A stretch of DNA of 64,000 nt, taken from Burkholderia seminalis DSM 23518 (GTDB taxonomy: Bacteria > Pseudomonadota > Gammaproteobacteria > Burkholderiales > Burkholderiaceae). The stretch spans positions 186,001-250,000 of the forward strand of contig NZ_CADFDK010000002.1 of assembly GCF_902832885.1 (NCBI RefSeq), given 5' to 3'. Shown one piece after another: positions 26,866 through 35,160 of the stretch (its first letter is position 1; each line of letters starts with the position of its first letter). The notes under the pieces were generated by a model that made no database searches, was not told where the DNA came from, and saw nothing but the letters and a program-made list of their open reading frames with translations. The translations under genes and the position numbers were made by a program.

Positions 26866-27498
26866 TTAGTTTCGCCCTGCCACCGCAAGCCGTGCCGCCA
26901 GCCCGACGAACACCGACCCAAGCAGATACTGAGGCAGTTTCGACGGCCGGCGGCGCGCGCCGATCCGCCGGCTCAGCCGGCTCGCGGAGAGAATGACCGC
27001 GCCGTTCACGACGAGCCCGATCAGGTTCAACACCGTCGCGAGCACGAGAATCTGCGCGGCGATCGAACCGTGCTCGGGGCGCACGAACTGCGGAAACAGC
27101 GCGAGCACGAACAACGCCATCTTCGGATTCAGCAGGTTCGTCGTCAGGCCCTGACGGAAGATCGTCGCGGTCGAGTGGCGGCGTGGCGACGCGACGGGCG
27201 ACAGCGCGGTCGCATCCGAACGGAAGGTCTTCCACGCGAGATACAGCAGATACGCGGCGCCTGCGAAGCGCACGGCGTCATACGCGAGCGGCACCGCGAC
27301 AAAGAGCTGCGACAAGCCCAGCGCGGCCGCGAGCGCGTGGCAGTAGGTGCCGGCCTGAATGCCCGCGAGCGTCGCGAAGCCTGCACGCCGGCCCTGGCTC
27401 ACGCTGCGGGACGCGATCAGCAGCATGTCGGGGCCGGGCGTGGCCGTCAGCGCGAGACATGCGCCGGAGAACAGCGCGAGCGTGGAGAAGTCGATCAT
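26866..27498 (-). CDS. LysE/RhtB family amino acid exporter
   Basis: 210 aa with about six transmembrane segments. Family signature near the start: CLALTATPGPDMLLIASRSV, then GRRAGFATLAGIQAGTYCHA, and TTNLLNPKMALFVLALFPQF in the middle. These proteins export amino acids or homoserine lactones using the proton gradient. Stands alone; no LysG/LRP-type regulator adjacent. Start ATG 27498. Confidence 0.94.
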   Translation of the reverse strand: MIDFSTLALFSGACLALTATPGPDMLLIASRSVSQGRRAGFATLAGIQAGTYCHALAAALGLSQLFVAVPLAYDAVRFAGAAYLLYLAWKTFRSDATALSPVASPRRHSTATIFRQGLTTNLLNPKMALFVLALFPQFVRPEHGSIAAQILVLATVLNLIGLVVNGAVILSASRLSRRIGARRRPSKLPQYLLGSVFVGLAARLAVAGRN

Positions 27499-27628
27499 GG
27501 CAGTCCCTTTTGTCGGTGCGGCGTAAAAGGGAGGTCAGTTTAGAAGGGCACGTGAGCGCGGTCAATCGAGCGAACGGACGATGGCCGGACGGTGTGGATC
27601 GCATGACACAGGCATCATGCTCGCGCGA

Positions 27629-28573
27629 TCAGCGCGCCCCCTGCTTGCGACACGCGACCTGGTAGTCGATCACGGTATTCGCCGAAGGCTTGTCCGGCTC
27701 GCCGCCGACCGTCGTCACGCCGAGCACGCCGGCCGCATTCCGGTAGCGCGGCGCGCAATACCCCATCCCGGTGCCCGAACACGCTTCGGCTTCGATGATG
27801 CCGTGCTTCGCGAGCGTTGCCGCGCCATCCGTGGCTTCCGGCTTCTCGCGCGGGGGCAGCGGTTGCCAGCCATGCGCGATCAGGATCCTGCGTGCCGCGT
27901 CGAGCGGCTTGCCGTATACGTTCGGCACGACCGCGCGGCCGCCGCAGTGCGTGCTTTCGGCGGCGACGCCGGTCAAGCGCAGGCCGCCGTTCTCTTCATG
28001 CAGCTCGCCGACGGGCGGTGCCGGGCCGTCGCCGCCCCAGATCAGCAGCGCGCCGTTTTCCAGCCGATCGACCGAGCCGAGCTGCCAGCCGGCCTTGCGC
28101 GCGGTATAGCCGAGCGCGACGAGCGTCGTGCCGTCGAATACGCCGATGTTGCCGTTGCGCGCGAAGCAGATCGCGCTCGTGCCGGCGCCGAAGCCGCTCG
28201 AGAACGTGACGACCGTGTAGCGCCCGAGCGGCGCCTCGGACGTCACGATCCAGTCGCGCTTCGCGACTTCGCGGCCGGCCGCGGTGGTCGCCTTCGCGCG
28301 ATATCGCGTGCAAAACGGATCGAGCGAACCGTTCTCGGGTGAATGCGGCAGCACGCCGAGCGGCACGAGCGATGCGCCGGCAATATCGGATGCTGTCCGC
28401 GGCGGGGCGGCCGATGCCGTGCCGCCGAGCGCGGCCCAGGCAACAGTGGCGATCGTGGTTGCCGTCGCGAAACGGCGGCCCGAGGCCAGCGCACCGAAGC
28501 GCGACACTCGAGCGGTTTCCGGAGAAGCGGATACGGATGCGACGATCGCGGTGTTCCGCACGCGTGCCGCCAA
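27629..28573 (-). CDS. Secreted protein with a single PASTA-like domain
   Basis: 314 aa if translation starts at TTG 28573, chosen because AAGGA lies 8 nt before it and overlaps the previous stop; GTG 28561 is the alternative. A long N-region leads to a signal peptide (ATATTIATVAWAALGGTASA, cleavage near SAAPP). The middle is beta-rich (TSAICFARNGNIGVFDGTTL). Near the C-terminus, VVPNVYGKPLDAARRILIAH followed by GWQPLP matches a PASTA repeat, and GGRAVVPN and CSGTGMGYC supply Cys for disulphides. Function unknown; a peptidoglycan-facing periplasmic role is plausible. Confidence 0.7.
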   Translation of the reverse strand: MAARVRNTAIVASVSASPETARVSRFGALASGRRFATATTIATVAWAALGGTASAAPPRTASDIAGASLVPLGVLPHSPENGSLDPFCTRYRAKATTAAGREVAKRDWIVTSEAPLGRYTVVTFSSGFGAGTSAICFARNGNIGVFDGTTLVALGYTARKAGWQLGSVDRLENGALLIWGGDGPAPPVGELHEENGGLRLTGVAAESTHCGGRAVVPNVYGKPLDAARRILIAHGWQPLPPREKPEATDGAATLAKHGIIEAEACSGTGMGYCAPRYRNAAGVLGVTTVGGEPDKPSANTVIDYQVACRKQGAR

Positions 28574-28577
28574 CGAC

Positions 28578-28910
28578 TCAGTCCTTCGCGACGACGTCGA
28601 TGCGCAGCGCTTCGCCGCCGTCGACGATCGCCAGCAGACGATCGACGTTCGGGTGCGCGCCCGGGCGGTTGCGTGCGTCGGCCGTGTGTTCGGCGAACAC
28701 GGCGAGGCCATGCTCGGCCGCTTTCGCGTCGAGCGTGCCGAATGCCTGCTGCAGATAGTGGTACACCGCGAGCGAGCCCTGCTTGCCCGGCTGGTTCTCG
28801 ATGGTCGCGACGACGTCGCCGTTCGCGCCGGCGAGATCGATGCGTGCGATACCGTCGATGGCCGGCAGTTGCGCGAGGTTGTCCTTGAATACAGGGGTCG
28901 GTTGAATCAC
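28578..28910 (-). CDS. Hypothetical protein coupled to PASTA gene
   Basis: 110 aa (MIQPTPVFKDNLAQLPAIDG). Soluble, mixed alpha/beta, without a signal peptide: LAVYHYLQQAFGTLDAKAAE and LRIDVVAKD at the end. I do not recognise the family. Its stop lies 4 nt before the TTG start of the PASTA gene, and the AAGGAC of its last codons serves as that gene's ribosome binding site, so the two are translationally coupled. Confidence 0.72.
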   Translation of the reverse strand: MIQPTPVFKDNLAQLPAIDGIARIDLAGANGDVVATIENQPGKQGSLAVYHYLQQAFGTLDAKAAEHGLAVFAEHTADARNRPGAHPNVDRLLAIVDGGEALRIDVVAKD

Positions 28911-29381
28911 TGAAAACGCTCCGTCGGTTTGATCGTGGAAAGGTGGCGGCCCGTATGTTATCTGATTCGCCGGGATGCATTCTTCGACGCAACCGGGCGA
29001 TTCGCACGGAGTCGGATCATCCGGTCATAGACGCGCACGGCGGCCGATTGCGGGCACGCGCGAATGCTCCGCGAGACGCAGTCGGCCGGTTTGCGATGCC
29101 TGCTTCTCGCGCCGCCGCCACTTCAGCGTGACGGTCGCGATCGCAATCTCTAGACATGCCCGTCGTCAATTGTTGCTATCAAGACAACATGGTGAACGCG
29201 TGGGCGACGCTACCGACGTTGGGAATCCAAATCTACAATTTGCGTCAACGCCGGTTGTACAACGCTTGTTTCATGTTTCAACCCGGCGTATCTGCCGCAA
29301 GGAAGCCGGCAACCCGCGCGCTTCGTTCGGCTGGATCGTTTGCCTGCCGCGGAAACGCCCTCCTTTTCAACGGAGCACACC
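28911..29381. other. Intergenic region with promoters for divergent genes
   Basis: No convincing gene in 471 nt; the frames that cross it are Arg-rich shadows. The stretch 29155-29290 is unusually AT-rich and holds the palindrome GTTGTACAAC (29254-29263) and the looser repeat TTGTTG / CAACAT around 29170-29192. These probably serve the ybhB-like gene at 29382. Confidence 0.5.
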
Positions 29382-29954
29382 ATGACATTCAATTCCCTTT
29401 CGCGATCGACCCTCTGCTCCGCGATGCTCTTGTCGATCGTGCCGACAATCGCCGTCGCGGGAACGTTCTCCGTCAAAGTCGATGACCTGAACCATGGCCG
29501 GTTCGGGAACGAACAGGTCTACGGCGGATTTGGCTGCCATGGCGAAAACGTCTCGCCGCGCATTTCGTGGTCGTATCTTCCTCGCGGAACGAAGAGCATC
29601 GTCGTGACCATTCACGACCCCGATGCCCCGACGGGCGGGCTGGGCTGGACGCATTGGGGCGTCGTCAATATTCCGGCGTCGGAAGCGTCGATCGAAAAGG
29701 GCGCGTCCGGCAATCCGAAGCGGATGCCTGCAGGCGCCATCGAAACGCTGACCGATTTCGGGACGGCGAAATACGGCGGGCCTTGCCCGCCTCAGGGAGA
29801 GTCGCACCGATACGTCGTCACGGCGTCGGCGCTCTCGGTTCCAGGTATCGACGTGAACGCCACGTCGAGCCCGGCTCTCGTTGCATACCAGATGCACGGA
29901 AAAGTGATTGCACGGGCTCGCTACGTTGCGATGTATCACCGAGCGGCGGAGTGA
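29382..29954 (+). CDS. YbhB/YbcL family PEBP-like periplasmic protein
   Basis: 190 aa. Signal peptide to about residue 26 (SAMLLSIVPTIAVA). The phosphatidylethanolamine-binding fold shows in NVSPRISWSYLPRGTKSIVV, the motif IHDPDAPTGGLGWTHWGVVN, and YGGPCPPQGESHRYVVTASA. Members are called Raf-kinase-inhibitor-like; the bacterial role is unclear. ATG 29382 follows CGGAGC. Upstream DNA is AT-rich with palindromes, suggesting specific regulation. Confidence 0.93.
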   Translation: MTFNSLSRSTLCSAMLLSIVPTIAVAGTFSVKVDDLNHGRFGNEQVYGGFGCHGENVSPRISWSYLPRGTKSIVVTIHDPDAPTGGLGWTHWGVVNIPASEASIEKGASGNPKRMPAGAIETLTDFGTAKYGGPCPPQGESHRYVVTASALSVPGIDVNATSSPALVAYQMHGKVIARARYVAMYHRAAE

Positions 29955-30138
29955 GCGTCGTGGCGGGAGGTCATCGCAGCGCATCCCGCCGTCGGCATTC
30001 CGGTTCATGCCGTTGACGAAGCGCCCTTCGCTGCTGACGAGAAACAGTGCGGCGCGAGCCAGTGACCTGCGGCCGAATGTCATGACCGGTCAGGCGGGGA
30101 GTCGCGCGTCGATCGGATGCGCTTGGGTTTCCTTGCGA

Positions 30139-31044
30139 CTAGCCCGGACCATCGCTGGCGGCAGCGAGAAGCGGCACGACCAGATCGCTGATCGGCGTCG
30201 GAATGCCGTGCGTTCGTCCGTATCGCTGCACGACGCCGTTCCGGCAGTCCCATTCGAGCGGATGGTTGCCCTGCCGGTCGGCCAGGATGGACGTACCCAA
30301 GTCCGGCGGATAGCCATGCAGTCCATCGACGATTTCCTGCGGCACTTCATCACCCAGCTTCGCACCTTCGGCCCGCGCGACCTCGAGACATTCCCGCAGG
30401 TAGGCGAGCGACAGTGCGGTGATGTCGCCGCGCGCGTACATGCCGGCGCGGCGACCGGTCAGCACCATCAGTCCCGCTACTGCGTTCTGCAAAAGCTTGC
30501 GCCACGCGAGCGAGATGAAATCCTCCGCGACCTCCGGCGAGCAGCGCGTGCCGTGCAACGCGGCGACCACCACGTTGCTCGCCGGCGTATCGGGCAGCGT
30601 GAGCCGAGGCTTGCCCCGCAGCCACACCGATGCGCCCGATTCGCGCTGCGCCGGAAACCAGACGACCGACGGCACGACCGTGGCGCCGGCCGCGTACGGC
30701 GCGAACGCGGCTTTTTGCTCGACGCCGTTTTGCAGCACGCAGACGACGGTATTCGCATCGCATAGCGCGGAGACCCAGGGTGCCGCGCTCGCTATCTGCG
30801 TCGACTTCACCGCAACGAACACGAGATCGAACCGCTCCTTGACCGCGTGCGGATCGGTCAGGACGGGCCCGGGCACGACGATCTCGCCGCCGTCGAAGCG
30901 CAGCTTCAGCTGCGCGTGGGCCGAGCGGCCGCAGATCACCGGTGTGCGGCCGGCTTCGTGAAGGGCCGCGGCGACGGTCGTTCCGATTGCGCCCGGACCG
31001 ACGAGTGCGACGGTCGGGGAGTCAGCGTTCGTCATGGTGTTCAT
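30139..31044 (-). CDS. 2-dehydropantoate 2-reductase (ApbA/PanE) family
   Basis: 301 aa. N-terminal NADPH site VALVGPGAIGTTVAAALHEA, middle FDLVFVAVKSTQ and CVLQNGVEQ, and the C-domain catalytic Lys in LAWRKLLQNAVAGLMVLTGR with a downstream Glu in NHPLEWDCRNG. The classical reaction is ketopantoate to pantoate, but many paralogues act on other 2-keto acids. It starts 5 nt after the MFS gene stop and shares its operon, so it may metabolise what that transporter moves. Confidence 0.88.
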   Translation of the reverse strand: MNTMTNADSPTVALVGPGAIGTTVAAALHEAGRTPVICGRSAHAQLKLRFDGGEIVVPGPVLTDPHAVKERFDLVFVAVKSTQIASAAPWVSALCDANTVVCVLQNGVEQKAAFAPYAAGATVVPSVVWFPAQRESGASVWLRGKPRLTLPDTPASNVVVAALHGTRCSPEVAEDFISLAWRKLLQNAVAGLMVLTGRRAGMYARGDITALSLAYLRECLEVARAEGAKLGDEVPQEIVDGLHGYPPDLGTSILADRQGNHPLEWDCRNGVVQRYGRTHGIPTPISDLVVPLLAAASDGPG

Positions 31045-31049
31045 CCTGT

Positions 31050-32252
31050 TCAGTCATCCGCCAGATGCGGGCGCAGTGCGAGGGCGAGCGGAAAGATCGC
31101 GAGGGCGGTCAACGCGGTCGCATACGTGGCGCCATGCACACCGATCCTGTCGCCCAGGAAACCGTAGAGAACGGGCGAGATCGCGCCCGATGCGATCGTC
31201 CCCGTGTAGAAAATCGCGAATGCGCGCTCGGTACGCTCGGGTGCGGACATCTCCGGAACGGTTCCGTACAGCACCGACGAAGTGCCGTTGAGCATCATAC
31301 CCAGAATCGGCAGCAGCATCATGGTAAGTGCCAACGGGAGATACATCACCGCGACGATGCACGCGGCCGTACCGCCCTCCGTGAGCAGCACCGTCCTGAC
31401 CATGCCCAGGCGCGCGCCCAGCCAGCCGCACATGAATTTGCCGGCCGCACCGCCTATGAAAACGAGTGCAAGCGCCGTTCCCAGCAGTTGCGGCGAGACA
31501 CCCTTTGCCTTGAGCAGGAAAGGCAGAAAGGTAAGCAGTCCCATGCGTACCGCCGTATCGAGCACGCCGATGGAAAACAGCGTGGTGAATCCGCTTCCGC
31601 CGGTGCCGCTGCGTTGAGCGGACGCCTGCCCTTTGGCCGCCGTCTTGTCGGCGCCACGCGGCACGGCGGGAAACCAGAGTGCGATGACGGCGGCCACGAC
31701 GCAGCCCAATCCGGCGACGATCCATAGCGCGTGACGCCACGGCATCAGGGTCACGAGCAGCGAAATGGCGGCCGGCAGTGCGGATTTCCCCAGATCGCCG
31801 GCGAAGTTGTAGATGCTGAGCGGGCCTCTCGCGTCGCGTCCATAGAGGCGGGACACGGCGCCCGATGCGATCGGATGCTGCGTGCTGGATCCGCCGCCCG
31901 AAATCGCCAGCGCCACGCCCAGACCGAGCAGGCCGCCCGACAGGCCCGCGAGCGCATAGCCGAGCGCGGCGAGCAGCGTGCCGAATGCGAGGGTCGTGCG
32001 GCTGCCCAGGTGTTGCGCGAGGCGCCCCGCCGACAACTGCAGCGTCGCCATCGTGCCGGCATAGACGCCGCGCAGGATCGCCAGGGCCGCAAAGTCGAGC
32101 CCGAATTCCGACTGCCACACGGGCAGCAACGCGTAGATCATGTCCGTATAGCCATCGTGCGTGGCGTGCGCAAGGCACGACAGCCACAGCACGCGCCGTC
32201 GGGGTGACGCGGTCTCCCGCATCATGGGCGGGGAAAAATCTGGCAGGCGCAT
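31050..32252 (-). CDS. MFS transporter, Fsr-like
   Basis: 400 aa with about 12 transmembrane segments. The N-terminus (WLSCLAHATHDGYTDMIYAL, LPVWQSEFGLDFAALAILRG) resembles the fosmidomycin-resistance exporter group of the major facilitator superfamily. I chose ATG 32252 (MRLPDFSPPMM), which follows CGGAGCG; the frame extends to 32345 without support. Operon with the PanE-like gene; divergent LysR gene at 32391. Confidence 0.87.
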   Translation of the reverse strand: MRLPDFSPPMMRETASPRRRVLWLSCLAHATHDGYTDMIYALLPVWQSEFGLDFAALAILRGVYAGTMATLQLSAGRLAQHLGSRTTLAFGTLLAALGYALAGLSGGLLGLGVALAISGGGSSTQHPIASGAVSRLYGRDARGPLSIYNFAGDLGKSALPAAISLLVTLMPWRHALWIVAGLGCVVAAVIALWFPAVPRGADKTAAKGQASAQRSGTGGSGFTTLFSIGVLDTAVRMGLLTFLPFLLKAKGVSPQLLGTALALVFIGGAAGKFMCGWLGARLGMVRTVLLTEGGTAACIVAVMYLPLALTMMLLPILGMMLNGTSSVLYGTVPEMSAPERTERAFAIFYTGTIASGAISPVLYGFLGDRIGVHGATYATALTALAIFPLALALRPHLADD

Positions 32253-32318
32253 CGTCGTTCGCTCCGTGCGAGCGGTCGGTGGAAGCCCTTCGTGGCTTCG
32301 CTTTCGCGCTCGAAGTGT

Positions 32319-32364
32319 CAATTTTATGGTTGAGGTCGCGGCCATTTCAATTGAACTAAAATTG
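32319..32364. promoter_or_regulatory. Inverted repeats in the MFS/LysR divergent promoter
   Basis: CAATTTTA (32319-32326) and TAAAATTG (32357-32364) are exact reverse complements 30 nt apart, and a smaller palindrome TTCAATTGAA (32346-32355) lies between them. The layout suits LysR binding that controls both directions. Confidence 0.5.
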
Positions 32365-32390
32365 CGTCAACAGAGAGAAAAAGTCACGTC

Positions 32391-33323
32391 ATGAACGACA
32401 ACCAGGACACGGCGAAGCACCGGGGCGAGTTGCCCCCGCTCAATGCGCTGCGCGCGTTCGACGCGGTCGCGCGGCACGGCAGCTTCGCGGGGGCGGCGCT
32501 GGAGCTGCATGTCACCCACTGGGCCGTAGGCAAGCAGATCAGGCTGCTGGAGGACTGGTTCGGCCTGCCGTTGTTCGACCGTCGTCCGCGCGGTGTCGTG
32601 CTGACCGACGAAGGAGCCGCGCTGCTGAATGACGTCAGCCACGTGTTCGAGCGCCTCGGTACCGCGGTGGGGCGGCTGCGCCACGACACGTTCAAGCACC
32701 GGATATCGGGCGTCGTGCGGGTGAATGTGCCGATGAGCTTTGCGCTGTGCTGGCTGCTGCCGCGGCTCGCCGATTTCCATTCGCGGTACCCCGACATCGA
32801 CGTCAGGGTATCGACGACATCGCGCAAGTTGCGCTATGTCGCCGACGCTTTCGATATCGGGGTCCGTTCCGGTCCCGAGCAGGGCGCGGGCGTCGTATCG
32901 CGTCCGCTGATGCCCGACCTGCGCGTGCCGGCCTGCAATCCCGCGTTGCTGCGCCGGCATCCGATACAAAGCGTGGCCGACCTGCGCCATCACACCCTGC
33001 TGCATTCGGCCACGACGCGCTCCGCCTGGTCGCACTGGTTGCAGGAGGCGGGTGCTTCCGATCTGCGCGCCGTGCGTCATGTCGAATTCGATCATGTGAA
33101 TCTTCAGCTCGGCGCGGCCGTCGAGGGGCTCGGCGTGGCCCTGGCGTCGTTGCCGCTGATCGGGCGCGATCTCGCCGAGGGGCGCCTCGTGTGTCCGATC
33201 GCGTCGCCCGTATGGCGTGCTGACGACTACATGCTGGTGACGAGCGCCGATCGTGCCGACGATGCCGCGGTGTCCGCGTTCGAGCGATGGATGGAAGGCG
33301 TGGCGAGCCGAGAGGCGGGATAG
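32391..33323 (+). CDS. LysR family regulator, GcvA-like
   Basis: 310 aa. Helix-turn-helix at about residues 16-75 (PLNALRAFDAVARHGSFAGA; ELHVTHWAVGKQIRLLEDWF; PLFDRRPRGVVLTDEG), followed by the effector domain of the GcvA/AmpR-like class (ADAFDIGVRSGPEQGAGVVS; LGAAVEGLGVALASLPLIG). Divergent from the MFS-PanE operon, the likely target. Confidence 0.94.
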   Translation: MNDNQDTAKHRGELPPLNALRAFDAVARHGSFAGAALELHVTHWAVGKQIRLLEDWFGLPLFDRRPRGVVLTDEGAALLNDVSHVFERLGTAVGRLRHDTFKHRISGVVRVNVPMSFALCWLLPRLADFHSRYPDIDVRVSTTSRKLRYVADAFDIGVRSGPEQGAGVVSRPLMPDLRVPACNPALLRRHPIQSVADLRHHTLLHSATTRSAWSHWLQEAGASDLRAVRHVEFDHVNLQLGAAVEGLGVALASLPLIGRDLAEGRLVCPIASPVWRADDYMLVTSADRADDAAVSAFERWMEGVASREAG

Positions 33324-33458
33324 GCTCGCGGTGTCGGTCCGCGCGATCGGCACGGCGATGCACAGGGCCGGCGGTGCGGGGGCGGCGCAGCCGCGTCGAT
33401 ACCGCCGGTGGAGGCACGACGAAGCGCCGGCTTCGCTGCCATTGCGCCGGGCGTTTCG

Positions 33459-34160
33459 TTACCGTCCGGCGCCGGTCAAGATGCCCGCTTCACGCGAACG
33501 CTCGATGTCGGGGCTGCGATACGCGCGCTCCGGAATCTCCGCGAGCCGCGACGCATGCACCTGCCGCGGCGCCAGCCCGTAGAACTTCTGGAAGCTCATG
33601 ATCAGCGGCGACCACTTGTCCGGATCGATGCGGTCCGCGTGGCCGTCCATCAGCAGGTCGGGATGCACGTGCACGCGCTGGATGCGCAACTCGAACACGC
33701 GGATATGGCCGCGCAGGTCCGGCGCCTCGTCGCCGATTCCGTGCGCGGCCGCGACGACCGCTTCCATGTGCACCGGGCATTCGAGCGCGCGCGGCGGCGC
33801 GACGGTTTGCGACGCGGCTGCGGTGAGCCCGGCCGTGCCGAACTTGTCGGGTTCGAATACGTAGCCTTTCGCGCGCTTGCCGTCGGGCACCGGATACGTG
33901 CCCGTCGTGCGCGCGATCCGGTCGACCGCGTCCGCCTGCGCCGACGACGGCAGGTTCAGCACGCATTCGCCGGTGCGCAACAGGTTGCGGGTGGTCTGCG
34001 AGCTGGCGGCGATGCCGATCACGCCGCGCCAGCCGAGCCAGAACGCGGACGAGATCGGCGCGAGATTGGGCGTGCCGTTTTCGTTCAGCGTGCTGACCAG
34101 CACGACGGGCGTGCCGAAATAGAGGATGTTCGGTTCGGTGACGCAATGCGGCGCATTCAT
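33459..34160 (-). CDS. Flavin reductase-like FMN-binding protein
   Basis: 233 aa from ATG 34160 (MNAPHCVTEPNILYFGTPVV). The split-barrel flavin-binding fold is seen in VVLVSTLNENGTPNLAPISS, the GIAASSQTTRNLLRTGECVL segment and the central HMEAVVAAAHGIG. The C-terminal 60 residues (DKWSPLIMSFQKFYGLAPRQ) are typical of the larger members of this family. Partner enzyme unknown. Divergent from the thioredoxin-like gene. Confidence 0.85.
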   Translation of the reverse strand: MNAPHCVTEPNILYFGTPVVLVSTLNENGTPNLAPISSAFWLGWRGVIGIAASSQTTRNLLRTGECVLNLPSSAQADAVDRIARTTGTYPVPDGKRAKGYVFEPDKFGTAGLTAAASQTVAPPRALECPVHMEAVVAAAHGIGDEAPDLRGHIRVFELRIQRVHVHPDLLMDGHADRIDPDKWSPLIMSFQKFYGLAPRQVHASRLAEIPERAYRSPDIERSREAGILTGAGR

Positions 34161-34373
34161 GGCGGGTGCCCTCGTTGACGGATCAGTCCGCATGCTGATC
34201 CGGTCGCGGCGGCGCGGCGCTCCGAATCTTGTCGTGTCATTCCCGAAGGACGCGGGCGCCGCGACCGGCCGGCATCGCGCGCGCTTTTCCGCTAGAGTAG
34301 GAAATCGTCGGCCGCGACCGCCGCACCACGCACGCGGGCGCGGCCCCGTTCCGCCAACGCACACGAGGGCCCG

Positions 34374-34700
34374 ATGGACACCGAACAACGCTACACCGCC
34401 AATGCGCCGACGCGCGCGGAAGTCGACGCACTGGGCGGCGCAACCGTCATCGAATTCGGCGCGAACTGGTGCGGGATCTGCGCAGGCGCGCAGCCCGCGA
34501 TCGCCGCGTCGTTCTCCGCGCATCCTGCGGTGCGGCACCTGAAGATCGAGGATGGCCCGGGCCGCCCGCTCGGCCGCTCGTTCGGCGTGAAGCTGTGGCC
34601 GACCCTCGTCTTCCTGCGCGACGGCGTCGAGGTCGCGCGCGTCGTGCGCCCCGCCGACGCGAAACAGATCGAAGCCGACGGCTTCGCCGCGCTGGCCTGA
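34374..34700 (+). CDS. Thioredoxin-like protein with CGIC active site
   Basis: 108 aa. The redox motif is FGANWCGICAGAQP (CGIC rather than the CGPC of housekeeping thioredoxin), and the cis-proline is in KLWPTLVFLRDG. An Ile in place of Pro usually shifts the redox potential, so this may serve a special partner. No signal peptide, so it is cytoplasmic. The YjbQ gene starts 10 nt after its stop. Confidence 0.9.
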   Translation: MDTEQRYTANAPTRAEVDALGGATVIEFGANWCGICAGAQPAIAASFSAHPAVRHLKIEDGPGRPLGRSFGVKLWPTLVFLRDGVEVARVVRPADAKQIEADGFAALA

Positions 34701-34710
34701 GGTGGCCGAG

Positions 34711-35130
34711 ATGCAACAGGCCCTCACGCACATCGGCGTCGACACGCGCGGCGGCGGCCTCGTCGAATTCACGCCGCAGGTGCGCGCGTTCGTCGACCAG
34801 CAGGCGATCCGCACCGGCCTCGTCACCGTGTTCTGCCGCCATACATCGGCGTCGCTGCTGATCCAGGAGAATGCCGATCCGTCGGTGCGGCGCGACATCG
34901 AACGCTATTTCGCGACGCTCGCGCCCGAGGACGACACGCGCTACGAGCACGACACCGAAGGCGCGGACGACATGCCCGCGCATCTGCGCACGGCGCTCAC
35001 GCAGGTGCAGCTGTCGATTCCGGTCGAGCACGGGCGCATGGTGCTCGGCACGTGGCAGGGGATCTACCTGTTCGAGCATCGCCGCGCGGCGCACCGGCGC
35101 GACATCGTGCTGCATCTGATCGGCGAGTAG
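34711..35130 (+). CDS. YjbQ/UPF0047 family protein
   Basis: 139 aa from ATG 34711 (MQQALTHIGVDTRG), with GAGG 10 nt upstream; GTG 34702 is possible. Family signature: VTVFCRHTSASLLIQENADP, a conserved Asp/His-rich middle (YEHDTEGADDMPAHLRTALT) and VLGTWQGIYLFEHR. Homologues have weak thiamine-phosphate synthase activity in vitro; the true role is not settled. Probably co-transcribed with the thioredoxin-like gene. Confidence 0.93.
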   Translation: MQQALTHIGVDTRGGGLVEFTPQVRAFVDQQAIRTGLVTVFCRHTSASLLIQENADPSVRRDIERYFATLAPEDDTRYEHDTEGADDMPAHLRTALTQVQLSIPVEHGRMVLGTWQGIYLFEHRRAAHRRDIVLHLIGE

Positions 35131-35160
35131 GCGGGAACGGGGAACGGGCGATGCGCCTGC

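Noticed and set aside
29156-29485. 109-aa plus-strand frame before ybhB-like gene
   Set aside because: It overlaps the signal peptide of the real gene out of frame and has no ribosome site or family resemblance; the region is better read as promoter DNA.
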